From positions 1 to 55,457 of the forward strand of contig JAICNG010000013.1 in the NCBI GenBank assembly GCA_025931335.1: a stretch of DNA of 55,457 nt, in the 5' to 3' direction. Position numbers and translations under genes: made by a program. Under the pieces are notes generated by a model. It saw only the letters and a list, made by a program, of their open reading frames with translations. It did no database searches and was not told the DNA's origin. The DNA comes from Gemmatimonadaceae bacterium (lineage in GTDB: Bacteria; Gemmatimonadota; Gemmatimonadetes; Gemmatimonadales; Gemmatimonadaceae). Of the stretch, positions 42,513 through 49,943 are shown piece after piece; position 1 is the stretch's first letter, and every line of letters starts with the position of its first letter.

Positions 42513-43394
42513 TTAGGCGGAGCGCCGGGATTTGGGTGGCGTGCGCTCCCGCGAGGCGGCTGCCTTCCGGGGTGCGCGCACCGTCCCCGACCGTGCCCGT
42601 TTGGCGCGGGACGGATGCTTCTTGCCCTGCTCCAGGCTCTCGCGCAGCCGCGACATCAGGTCGATGACCTGCTCATCGGCCGGCTCGGCCTCCTGCATCG
42701 GCTCGAGGTCGGCCTTCTTGCCCTTGAGCTTCGCCCGGATGATGCGCATGAGGTTGGCGCGGTAATCATCGGTGTATTTGTCGGGCGAGAAGGGCTCGGC
42801 GAGATTGCCGATGAGCTGCTCGGCCATTGTGAGCTCCTGCGGCTTGACGATATCCGAGGCTGGGAAAGAGAAGTCCGTCGTGTCGACGAGCTCGTTGGCG
42901 AAGCGCATGAGCTCGAGCACCAGCGCGTCGCCGACGACTTTCACGGCGGCGAGATTCTGCTTCTGGCGGATGATGATCTTGCCGATGCCCACGGCGCCGG
43001 TGCGGCGCATGGCCTCGCGGAGGAGTGCGTACGGTCGCTCACCGCCCTTCGACGGCACGAGGTAATAGGGCGTTTCGAAGTAGCGCGGATCGATCTCGTC
43101 CTGCTTCACGAAATCGAGAATGTCGATCGCGCGCGAGGCCTCGAGTGCGGCGCGCTCGAAGTCTTCGTCGGTGAGGACGACGTATTTGCCCTTGGCGTAC
43201 TCGTAGCCTTTGACCACCTCGCTCCACGGCACGGTCTCGCCGTCTTCGCTGCAGACGCGCTCGTATTTCACCGGGGAGAGGTCTTCGGCGTGGAGCATCC
43301 GGAACGAGATGCGATCTCCTCGTACGGCGGTCCGCAGCTCGACGGGAATGCTGACGAGTCCGAAGGTGATTGCGCCTTTCCAGATCGCCGCCAT
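42513..43394 (-). CDS. ku: Ku protein, NHEJ end-binding factor
   Basis: The protein has 293 residues from the ATG at 43394 (MAAIWKGAITFGLVSIPV), with GGAGAG upstream. Bacterial Ku core motifs are clear: PVKYERVCSEDGETVPW, GYEYAKGKYVVLTDEDF and YYLVPSKGGERPYALL. The C-terminal tail of about 45 residues is Lys/Arg-rich, which in other Ku proteins helps recruit LigD and bind DNA. It starts the three-gene end-joining operon. Its TAA stop lies in a CCTAACG heptamer. Two CACAAATG words lie about 80 bases upstream. Confidence 0.95.
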   Translation of the reverse strand: MAAIWKGAITFGLVSIPVELRTAVRGDRISFRMLHAEDLSPVKYERVCSEDGETVPWSEVVKGYEYAKGKYVVLTDEDFERAALEASRAIDILDFVKQDEIDPRYFETPYYLVPSKGGERPYALLREAMRRTGAVGIGKIIIRQKQNLAAVKVVGDALVLELMRFANELVDTTDFSFPASDIVKPQELTMAEQLIGNLAEPFSPDKYTDDYRANLMRIIRAKLKGKKADLEPMQEAEPADEQVIDLMSRLRESLEQGKKHPSRAKRARSGTVRAPRKAAASRERTPPKSRRSA

Positions 43395-43497
43395 GGCCTG
43401 CTCTCCGCGTTGAGGTTGGGGAAGATCGCGATGTGAAAGAGGGCAAGAGCGAGGCCATTTGTGGAAAAGCACATTTGTGATCCCGATGCGTGGGCAA

Positions 43498-43532
43498 CGG
43501 AAAGGCCCGGGCGTTGAGCCCGGGCCTTTCCG
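43498..43532. terminator. Strong terminator after the cold-shock gene
   Basis: A perfect 15-bp stem (CGGAAAGGCCCGGGC and its complement) with loop GTTGA lies 25 bases past the cold-shock stop on the minus strand. It separates this gene from ku. Confidence 0.85.
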
Positions 43533-43556
43533 TTGGCGGCGCGGTCGGACGGAAGG

Positions 43557-43763
43557 TCAGGCCTTCGTCACGTCTGATGCCTGCGGTCCCTTCTGTCCCT
43601 GAACGATCTCGAATTCGACGTGATCGCCTTCGGCGAGGGACTTGAAGCCGTCGGACTGGATCGCGCTGAAGTGGACGAAGACGTCGGGGCCTCCCTCGCG
43701 AGAGATGAATCCGTAGCCCTTCGCGTCGTTGAACCACTTCACGGTGCCGGTGATACGTGCCAT
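43557..43763 (-). CDS. Cold-shock protein (CspA family)
   Basis: The protein has 68 residues and is complete. [20 protein letters not shown] carries RNP1 (KGYGFI), and VFVHFSAI is RNP2. It is a single OB-fold RNA chaperone. The 3' half is nearly identical to the partial gene at the left edge of the window, so the genome has at least two close paralogues. A spacer of 194 bases lies upstream; part could be a long 5' leader, as in other cold-shock genes, but no known element is certain. Confidence 0.96.
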   Translation of the reverse strand: MARITGTVKWFNDAKGYGFISREGGPDVFVHFSAIQSDGFKSLAEGDHVEFEIVQGQKGPQASDVTKA

Positions 43764-43887
43764 GGTGCGCTTCCTCTTCCCCTACGGGGCTGACGGTGGT
43801 GCGTGGTCACGCTGGGACGACCAACCATAGGGCGTGTTCGTGACCGAAACATGTGACGTCAAAGGTAAACACCTGAGACGCAAGCAA

Positions 43888-43923
43888 AAGGGGGCGGTGC
43901 GCAAAATCCGCTCCGCCCCCCTT
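43888..43923 (-). terminator. Terminator after the zinc-ribbon gene
   Basis: AAGGGGGCGG pairs with CCGCCCCCCTT (one extra C) around a 15-base loop. On the minus strand it is followed by CTTTTGCTT. It lies 34 bases past the stop of the gene at 43958. Confidence 0.7.
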
Positions 43924-43957
43924 GTCGACCGTGAGCCAGCATGCCCGCGGCTCGTCC

Positions 43958-44167
43958 TTACGCGGCCCCCGCGATGTACTTTGCGACCCGGCCACACTTG
44001 GCGCATCGAAGCGTGACGTGCGAGCGCGGCGGCGGCGGGATCTGCTGGGGATCGCGCTGAATCTGCCCGGAGCAGGACGGGCACGACAATGGCGATCCCG
44101 TGCGGTCGTGTGAGATGAGCTGCAGGGCCTGTGCGGGATTGTACGTCGCCGGACGGGGCTTACGCAT
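43958..44167 (-). CDS. Small zinc-ribbon protein
   Basis: The protein has 69 residues, starting at the ATG at 44167 with GGAGGTC just upstream. The N-terminus is basic (MRKPRPATYNPAQAL), and the rest contains two Cys pairs, CPSC and CAKC, spaced as in a rubredoxin-like zinc ribbon. The segment between is Pro-rich. Function unknown. It is divergent from a lipoprotein gene and followed by its own terminator, so it is an independent unit. Confidence 0.75.
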   Translation of the reverse strand: MRKPRPATYNPAQALQLISHDRTGSPLSCPSCSGQIQRDPQQIPPPPRSHVTLRCAKCGRVAKYIAGAA

Positions 44168-44242
44168 GAGGACCTCCGTGGATATACGACCAACCATTCC
44201 GGCGGGAGCGGGGGTTCCGGCCGAAACGCTGCTGCGATTCGC

Positions 44243-44962
44243 GTGACGCCTTGGCAACTGGCGGTACGGGTGCTGGCGGTCCCGCTGTGTGTCCTCTGGG
44301 CCGGGTGCGGGCCGCGCCTTCGCCTTCCGCCGGTGCCTCCCGAGCCCCCGGGCGCGCTCCCACACGGGGACACTGGCGCCACGCTGGCACGGCAACTGGC
44401 GCCTGTCTTATACCTCCAGGCCGATGAATGGTTCCCGCTCGTCCGGGCGGTGGCCGTCCTCCACCCGACCCGCCCGATCATCGCCTACCACCTGCTGTGG
44501 GGGGACGACGCCCACGGAGCCTGGGTGCCCTTCACCAAGCCCTCCGACCAGGAGATCGTCTGGGTGGGATACGACTCCACCGGGGTCCCGGTCGACCTGT
44601 GGACGTACTGGCACGGTGACGTTCTTCATGTTCCCTGGCCCAGGCGGCAGGTCCTGGTCGACGTCCAGTGGGGAAAGCACGGGTCGCTTCCGCGGGCCAC
44701 CCGGCCTGGCTCACTTCCTCCGGAGCGATCGCTCGAGTCGTTCTATCTTCTGAGCTGGGCAGGGGTCCTCGATCTCTGGCTGGGACGGCTGTCGCGTCGC
44801 GGGCCGCTGTGTTTCTGCAGGGGGTACTCGCGGTACACCGCGTTCACCAGACCGGTGGGAGTCGCGGAGCGACTCGATGCCATCGCGCGGGCGGATGATC
44901 CATCGGCCCTGCTCCGGGCCGTGTTCGGGGCGCGGTACTCGCGAAAACGTCCCTGGCCGTAG
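44243..44962 (+). CDS. Lipoprotein of unknown function, faintly Vps62-like
   Basis: The protein has 239 residues from a GTG start. The signal ends in lipobox LWAGC. The mature part is rich in aromatic residues: LAPVLYLQADEWFPL, IIAYHLLWGDDAHG, DLWTYWHGDVLHVPW and VDVQWGKHGSLP. This order of a leading aromatic strand, a Trp/Asp-rich centre and a late HGS faintly resembles Vps62/DUF946-type proteins, but the match is weak. No catalytic set can be named. It sits alone on the plus strand, next to a divergent zinc-ribbon gene. Confidence 0.65.
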   Translation: MTPWQLAVRVLAVPLCVLWAGCGPRLRLPPVPPEPPGALPHGDTGATLARQLAPVLYLQADEWFPLVRAVAVLHPTRPIIAYHLLWGDDAHGAWVPFTKPSDQEIVWVGYDSTGVPVDLWTYWHGDVLHVPWPRRQVLVDVQWGKHGSLPRATRPGSLPPERSLESFYLLSWAGVLDLWLGRLSRRGPLCFCRGYSRYTAFTRPVGVAERLDAIARADDPSALLRAVFGARYSRKRPWP

Positions 44963-45276
44963 CGCCAACCTAACGAGTCACCCGCCCCTTCGCACCGGGT
45001 CTCTTCGATGGGCGTCGGACGAAATGACCTCGTGACGACCGGTCGTCCTGTCTGTTTCGGTCGCGCGCGCCCACCTCACGAGTGAGTTGGCCCCTGATGC
45101 ATCGCGTCAACGCGCACTCCGTGGTCGGAATATGAATTGCCTAATCCGACACCGCTTGCCGCCGTATGGCGAGTGGCGCGCAGTGTGGCCTCACGAGGCC
45201 CCGCGGCGCCGAGCGTTCGCCGGGCACGGCGGGCGCATGGAAACCGAATCTCAGGCATCCCGCCACGGAGTCTCTC
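44963..45276. other. Gene-free stretch of 314 bases
   Basis: I see no convincing gene, hairpin or promoter here. It contains one CCTAACG heptamer at 44969-44975, just after the upstream stop. CGGAG at 45266 serves the next gene as ribosome-binding site. Confidence 0.5.
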
Positions 45277-45852
45277 ATGCTCGCCACGCGCCGTTTCGCT
45301 TCACTCTTCGCGCTCGCCGTCACCGCGGTCATGCTGACGTCGTGCGCCGACGATCATGGTCCCGTCGCGCCAGCCCCAGCGACGCCGGATGCGCTGTTGA
45401 TCGGGGACGTCACCGACGTCCTGAACTCGACCGTCACGTCGGTCGGGTCGACACTCGACAGAACGGTCTCGGGTCTCCTCGAGTGCGACGTCAGGAACAG
45501 CTACACTGCGAGCCAGATGATCGGCCCGCAGGGTGGCGTGCTGCGCGTGGGCCGTCACTCGTTGTACGTCCCGGCGAATGCGCTGAAGGAGAACGTGCTC
45601 ATCACCGCCACCGCACCGGCGGGCCGGCACGTAGAGGTGCGCTTCGAGCCGCACGGCCTGGAGTTCCAGCGCCCGACGGCGCTCACGATGAGCTATGCGG
45701 ATTGCGGCATCCTCAAGCCGCTGAGCCTCCGCATCGTCTACGTCAACGACAACCTCGACATTCTCGAGGTGCTGTTGTCGCTGCCGAACCCGTTCACGCG
45801 CACGGTGACGGGTAAGGTCGACCACTTCTCGAGGTACATGCTTGCCGACTGA
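45277..45852 (+). CDS. ZU5-like domain lipoprotein
   Basis: The protein has 191 residues from the ATG at 45277, with CGGAG six bases upstream. The lipobox is LTSC. The mature part begins with an extended region, then a ZU5-type beta-sandwich (about 95-150): IGPQGGVLRVGRHSLYVPAN and ALKENVLITATAP, with the conserved Gly-Gly and Pro-x-x-Ala. Family members occur in surface proteins and are presumed to be interaction modules. The next gene starts within its last codons, so co-translation is likely. Confidence 0.78.
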   Translation: MLATRRFASLFALAVTAVMLTSCADDHGPVAPAPATPDALLIGDVTDVLNSTVTSVGSTLDRTVSGLLECDVRNSYTASQMIGPQGGVLRVGRHSLYVPANALKENVLITATAPAGRHVEVRFEPHGLEFQRPTALTMSYADCGILKPLSLRIVYVNDNLDILEVLLSLPNPFTRTVTGKVDHFSRYMLAD

Positions 45853-47455
45853 GCACGCGTTGCCTCTCGCGGCTCGTCCCTTCGTGGCGCCGGTGGCCTT
45901 TGGGCCCCGGCGCCCCGTCGCGTTTTTGACCGAAGCGCGCGAGCACGAGCGCGCCGGCCGTGTCGTCGACGCCATCAAGTGCTACGAGTCGGCCATCGAT
46001 ACCGCCGAGGTTGCGATCGACGGCCCGGTGCTCGCTGAGGCACTGCGGCGGCTCGGCGTCGTGCGCCGCCGGCGCCACGAGTACGACGAAGCAATCGCCC
46101 TGTGTCAACGCAGCTACGAGATCGCGATGGCACGGTCCGACGGGCTGCTCGCCGCGGAGGCACTCAACGGCATCGCGCTGGTGCACGTGGAGCGCGGCGA
46201 ATGGGCGCAGGCACGCGAGCAGCTCAGCCGTGCCCTCGAGCTTGGCGCTGAGAGCAAGGAGCTCGTGGGGCGCATCGAGCAGAATCTGGGAATCATGGCG
46301 AACATCCACGGCGATCTCGCGGCGGCGATGCACCACTACCGCCGCTCGCTCGAGGCGTTTCGTCAGGGACGTGATGAGCGCGGGTGTGCCATCGCGTATC
46401 ACAACCTCGGCATGCTGAGCGCCGATCAGCGGCTGTGGGACGACGCGGAGCAGTACTACCGCGGGAGCCTCGAGGTGGCGGAGTCGACGGGCGATGTGCA
46501 TCTCCGCGGACACGTGTTGCTCAATCGCACCGAGGTTCACCTGGCGCGGGCGCGCTTCGAGTCCGCGCGGCAGGATGCCGAGGAGGCGCTGCGCATATTC
46601 GATTCGCTGGGAATGGCCGGCGGAAAATCCAGCGCCTATCGATTCCTCGGGATGGTGTACCGAGAGACGGGCCGCTCGGCGCTGGCGGAGGCACGTCTTC
46701 GCTCCGCCGTCCAGCTGTCGGCCAGCGTCGGTGCGGCGCTGGACGAAGCAGAAGCATCACGCGAGCTGGCGCTGCTGTATCAGGGATTGGGTCGCAGCCA
46801 GGAAGCGCTGCGTCTGCTCAACATGTCGCACCGGCTCTTCCGCCGCCTCGACGCGCGCGTCGATCTCGTCGACATCAAGGCGAAGGTGGGACATCTCGAG
46901 AGCGTGTATCTCGAGATCGTGCGCGAGTGGGGACGCTCGATCGAATCGAGCGACACCTACACGCATGGGCATTCTGAGCGGGTGGCGACGTACGCGGCGG
47001 CGCTGGCGACGGCGATGGGCCTCGACGAGACGGAGTTGCAAACGATCCGCGTGGGCGCGTACCTCCACGATGTCGGCAAGGTGCGTATTCCGCACGAGAT
47101 TCTGAACAAGCCGGGACGGCTCACGAACGAGGAGTTCGACGAGATGAAGCGCCACCCCGAGTATGGGATCGAGCTGCTGGCGTCGGTCGAATTCCCCTGG
47201 GACATTCGCCCGTTGATCCGGTCGCACCACGAGAAGCTGGACGGCTCGGGCTATCCCGATCGCCTGCGCGGCGACGAGATCCCGCTGACCGCGCAGCTCA
47301 TCTGCATCGTCGACGTCTACGACGCGTTGACGACGACGCGCTCCTATCGCGGTGCGATGCCGCATCAGACGGCGATCGACGAGATGATCCGCAGCGAGCG
47401 CTGGTGGAGGCCTGACGTGATGGCGGGGTTCAGGGCGAGCGTGGGGAGGGGGTAG
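45842..47455 (+). CDS. TPR/HD-GYP signalling protein
   Basis: The protein has 537 residues. The likely TTG start at 45842 overlaps the preceding gene by 11 bases; it is not certain. Seven or so tetratricopeptide repeats fill residues 25-350 (for example EALNGIALVHVERGEWAQAR, AYHNLGMLSADQRLWDDAE). A C-terminal HD-GYP domain (about 365-530) has His409-Asp410 (YLHDVGK), HHEKLDGSGYP with Gly470-Tyr471-Pro472, and VDVYDALTTTRSYR. HD-GYP enzymes hydrolyse cyclic di-GMP. The TPR part presumably binds a protein partner. A strong bidirectional terminator follows. Confidence 0.88.
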   Translation: MPTEHALPLAARPFVAPVAFGPRRPVAFLTEAREHERAGRVVDAIKCYESAIDTAEVAIDGPVLAEALRRLGVVRRRRHEYDEAIALCQRSYEIAMARSDGLLAAEALNGIALVHVERGEWAQAREQLSRALELGAESKELVGRIEQNLGIMANIHGDLAAAMHHYRRSLEAFRQGRDERGCAIAYHNLGMLSADQRLWDDAEQYYRGSLEVAESTGDVHLRGHVLLNRTEVHLARARFESARQDAEEALRIFDSLGMAGGKSSAYRFLGMVYRETGRSALAEARLRSAVQLSASVGAALDEAEASRELALLYQGLGRSQEALRLLNMSHRLFRRLDARVDLVDIKAKVGHLESVYLEIVREWGRSIESSDTYTHGHSERVATYAAALATAMGLDETELQTIRVGAYLHDVGKVRIPHEILNKPGRLTNEEFDEMKRHPEYGIELLASVEFPWDIRPLIRSHHEKLDGSGYPDRLRGDEIPLTAQLICIVDVYDALTTTRSYRGAMPHQTAIDEMIRSERWWRPDVMAGFRASVGRG

Positions 47456-47462
47456 GGAGGAA

Positions 47463-47489
47463 GGGTCGGGGGCCAGGCGCCCCCGACCC
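47463..47489. terminator. Bidirectional terminator
   Basis: A perfect 11-bp stem (GGGTCGGGGGC and its complement) with a 5-base loop sits between the convergent HD-GYP and zinc-ribbon genes, 7 bases and 3 bases from their stops. Confidence 0.8.
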
Positions 47490-47492
47490 GCT

Positions 47493-47723
47493 TCACCCTA
47501 CGTACACGACGTCGCCCTCCGGATCGATCCCCATCTCCTGGATGTGACCGCAGACGCCGCACACCATCGTAGCGTGCCAGGCTTCGTTGAATTCCTTCTG
47601 GTGCTCCTTCGCCGCCTCCTTGACGGTCACTTTCTTGTAGCTGTATTCACGACAATGCTCGCAAGCGTGACCGCGCGCGATGCGCTCAGCCCGTTCGCGC
47701 GAGATCTTCTTGATCTTCCGCAA
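47493..47723 (-). CDS. Small zinc-ribbon protein
   Basis: The protein has 76 residues from a TTG start one base after the SPFH gene's stop (TGAG-TTG), so it is coupled to that gene. The N-terminus is basic (MRKIKKISRERAERIARG), followed by CEHC and CGVC pairs that can bind one zinc ion, and an acidic end (GIDPEGDVVYVG). Function unknown. Its position suggests co-expression with the stomatin-like protein. Confidence 0.72.
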   Translation of the reverse strand: MRKIKKISRERAERIARGHACEHCREYSYKKVTVKEAAKEHQKEFNEAWHATMVCGVCGHIQEMGIDPEGDVVYVG

Positions 47724-47724
47724 C

Positions 47725-48804
47725 TCAACGCTCCTCGTCCGGGTTGCGCAGCGTCACGCGTGCGGTCGGGCGGGGCTGCTGATACGCGCCCGCCGGCGGG
47801 GCCGCTTCGCGTGTGGAGCCGGAGCCCTGCGCCACGCCGCCAGCCTTGGCGAGCAGCTCCTTCATCCCGCCGATCGCCCCGAGCACCCCGGTAGCCTCGG
47901 CGGGAAGGAAGATCGTGGAGCCCTTCCCCTGCGCGACATGCGGCAGCGCCTCGAGGTATTTGAGGCCCAGCAGATACATGGCGGCCTGCCCGTCGGGCAG
48001 CGAGTTGGCGATTCGCTGAATCGCTTCCGCCTCGGCGTTGGCCATCGCGAGCCGCGCCTCGGCGAGTCCCTGCGCGCGCAGCACGGCGGCCTCCTTTTCA
48101 CCCTCGGCCTTCCGGACCTGGGCCTCGCGTTGTCCTTCGGACTCGAGAATCGCGGCGCGCTTGCTCGCCTCGGCGTTCGTGACCGCCGCGCGGCGCTCAC
48201 GCTCGGCGCGCATCACGAGCTCCATCGACTGCTGAATGTCGCGCGGCGGCTCGATGGCCTGGAGCTCGACGCGGGTGACATCGACACCCCAGCCGATCGA
48301 CGCCTCCTCGATCACCTCGCGCATCTTCTTGTTGATCAGATCGCGACTGGCAAGCGTCTGGTCGAGCTCCATGTCGCCGACGATGTTGCGGAGCGTCGTG
48401 CGGGTGAGCGTCTCGAGCGCGTACGGCAGGTTCTGAATCGAGTACGTCGCTTTCTGTGGATCAGCGATGCGGTAGTAGAGCACCGCATCGATGTCGATGG
48501 TGACGTTGTCCTTCGTGATCACCGGCTGGCTCGGGAAGTTGAGCACTTGCTCGCGCAGGTCGATCCGCGCGGTGGAGCCGGAGGTGATCTTTTTCACCCC
48601 GTTCACGTCGGCCTCGAAGTAGCGGACGTCGATGGGGCGGGGTCGTTCAATGAACGGGATCAGAACGTTGAAGCCCGAGCGGGCGAGGCGGTTGAACTTT
48701 CCCAGCCTCTCGATGACGAGCACTTCGGCCTGTCCGACGATCTTGAAGGATTGTGTCCCAATGAACAGGACGAGAAGTGCCAGAATGCCGAGTCCGATGA
48801 GCAT
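47725..48804 (-). CDS. SPFH/Band 7 membrane protein (stomatin-like)
   Basis: The protein has 359 residues. One N-terminal membrane helix (about 2-18) is followed by the SPFH domain (about 20-190): AEVLVIERLGKFNRLARSG, GFNVLIPFIERP, VTIDIDAVLYYRIADP and GWGVDVTRVELQAIEPP. An Ala/Glu-rich coiled coil (about 190-260) leads to a Gly/Pro-rich tail. Stomatin-like proteins form ring assemblies in membrane microdomains, often with NfeD or a protease. No nfeD is adjacent here; a small zinc-ribbon protein follows. Confidence 0.93.
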   Translation of the reverse strand: MLIGLGILALLVLFIGTQSFKIVGQAEVLVIERLGKFNRLARSGFNVLIPFIERPRPIDVRYFEADVNGVKKITSGSTARIDLREQVLNFPSQPVITKDNVTIDIDAVLYYRIADPQKATYSIQNLPYALETLTRTTLRNIVGDMELDQTLASRDLINKKMREVIEEASIGWGVDVTRVELQAIEPPRDIQQSMELVMRAERERRAAVTNAEASKRAAILESEGQREAQVRKAEGEKEAAVLRAQGLAEARLAMANAEAEAIQRIANSLPDGQAAMYLLGLKYLEALPHVAQGKGSTIFLPAEATGVLGAIGGMKELLAKAGGVAQGSGSTREAAPPAGAYQQPRPTARVTLRNPDEER

Positions 48805-48849
48805 GCCTACATCGCTTAAGGAGGGGATCTCATTCTACGCGCCTGCCGA

Positions 48850-49923
48850 TCAGTCACGCCAGTCGGCAGCGAAGATGTTCGTCTCGCCGGGGCGCGCGGC
48901 GTGCCGGTTCGAGGCCCAGACGAGCTGCCGGCCGTCGGGGCTGAACATGGGAAACGAGTCGAAATCCGGGTGAGTCGTGACCCGCTCCAGTCCGGCCCCA
49001 TCGAGCCCGACCAGGTACAGATCGAAATCACGCCCCCGCGGGTTGGTATGGTTGGATGCGAAGATGATCCGCCGCCCGTCGGGGGTGAAGTACGGCGCGA
49101 AATTGGCCCCGCCCAGGTTGGTCACCTGGCGCTGGTCGGTGCCGTCAGCATTCATGACCCAGATCTCCATGCGCGACGGGCGGACGAGCCCCTGCGCGAG
49201 GAGCGCCCGGTACTCCGCCAGCGCGGCCGAGTCCGCCGGGTGATGCGCGCGATAGACGATCTTCGAGCCGTCGCGGGAGAAGAATGCGCCCCCATCGTAG
49301 CCGGGTGTCGTCGTCAACCGACGGACGTCGCTGCCGTCCGTACGCATCGTGTAGATCTCGAGATCGCCATCCTTGGTCGACGTGAAGACGATGCGTGAGC
49401 CATCGGGCGAGAGCGTGCCTTCGGCCGTGTACACATTCCAATTCGTCAGGCGGCGGAGATTGTCGCCGCTCGCGCTCGCCGTGTAGATGTCGAAGGGATC
49501 GAGCCGCCAGACGTATCCGCGCGAGAAATCAGGACGTGGCGGGCAGGCGCTGTCGGCGTGATGCGTGGACGAGAAGAAAATCCGGCGGTCGCGATCGAAG
49601 AAGTAGCCGCACGTGGTCTTGCCTGTCCCGGTCGAGACCCGTCGCAAATTGCCGCCGTCGGCATCCATGACGAACTGCTGATCGCAGGTGCGCCCGTCGC
49701 GCGTAGACTGGAAGATCAGGCGCTTTCCGTCCGCGCTCCAGTATGCTTCCGCGTTCTCACCGCCGAAGGTGAGCTGGCGGATATTCGTGAGATGGATTTC
49801 GCCCGGCTCAGGGGTGATTCCGGACTGCGCGCCCAGAGGGCGCTCGCGGACTGTGGGTGTGCATGTAGCAACGGCCACCGGGAGGGTGGCCGTCGCGATC
49901 AACATCAGGTTGCGTCGGCGCAT
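48850..49923 (-). CDS. TolB-like beta-propeller lipoprotein
   Basis: The protein has 357 residues. The N-terminus (MRRRNLMLIATATLPVAVATC) looks like a signal with a weak lipobox. At least five PD40/WD40-like repeats are visible, each with DG-R-I-F-S or similar: YWSADGKRLIFQSTRDG, LSPDGSRIVFTSTKDG, FSRDGSKIVYRAHHP, FTPDGRRIIFASNH and FSPDGRQLVWASNR. It is a periplasmic propeller like the TolB C-terminal domain. It may be a scaffold or part of a secreted hydrolase family without the enzyme part. The 45 bases after it reach the SPFH start. Confidence 0.88.
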   Translation of the reverse strand: MRRRNLMLIATATLPVAVATCTPTVRERPLGAQSGITPEPGEIHLTNIRQLTFGGENAEAYWSADGKRLIFQSTRDGRTCDQQFVMDADGGNLRRVSTGTGKTTCGYFFDRDRRIFFSSTHHADSACPPRPDFSRGYVWRLDPFDIYTASASGDNLRRLTNWNVYTAEGTLSPDGSRIVFTSTKDGDLEIYTMRTDGSDVRRLTTTPGYDGGAFFSRDGSKIVYRAHHPADSAALAEYRALLAQGLVRPSRMEIWVMNADGTDQRQVTNLGGANFAPYFTPDGRRIIFASNHTNPRGRDFDLYLVGLDGAGLERVTTHPDFDSFPMFSPDGRQLVWASNRHAARPGETNIFAADWRD

Positions 49924-49943
49924 GCCGACAATCTAAGCGCCGG

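Noticed and set aside
41985..43436. Long plus-strand open frame opposite ku and ligD
   Set aside because: Ku and LigD motifs are unambiguous on the minus strand; the plus-strand translation has no recognisable features.
43764..43887. Known riboswitch or cold-shock thermosensor leader
   Set aside because: The spacer upstream of the cold-shock gene shows no recognisable consensus; a long leader is possible but unsupported.
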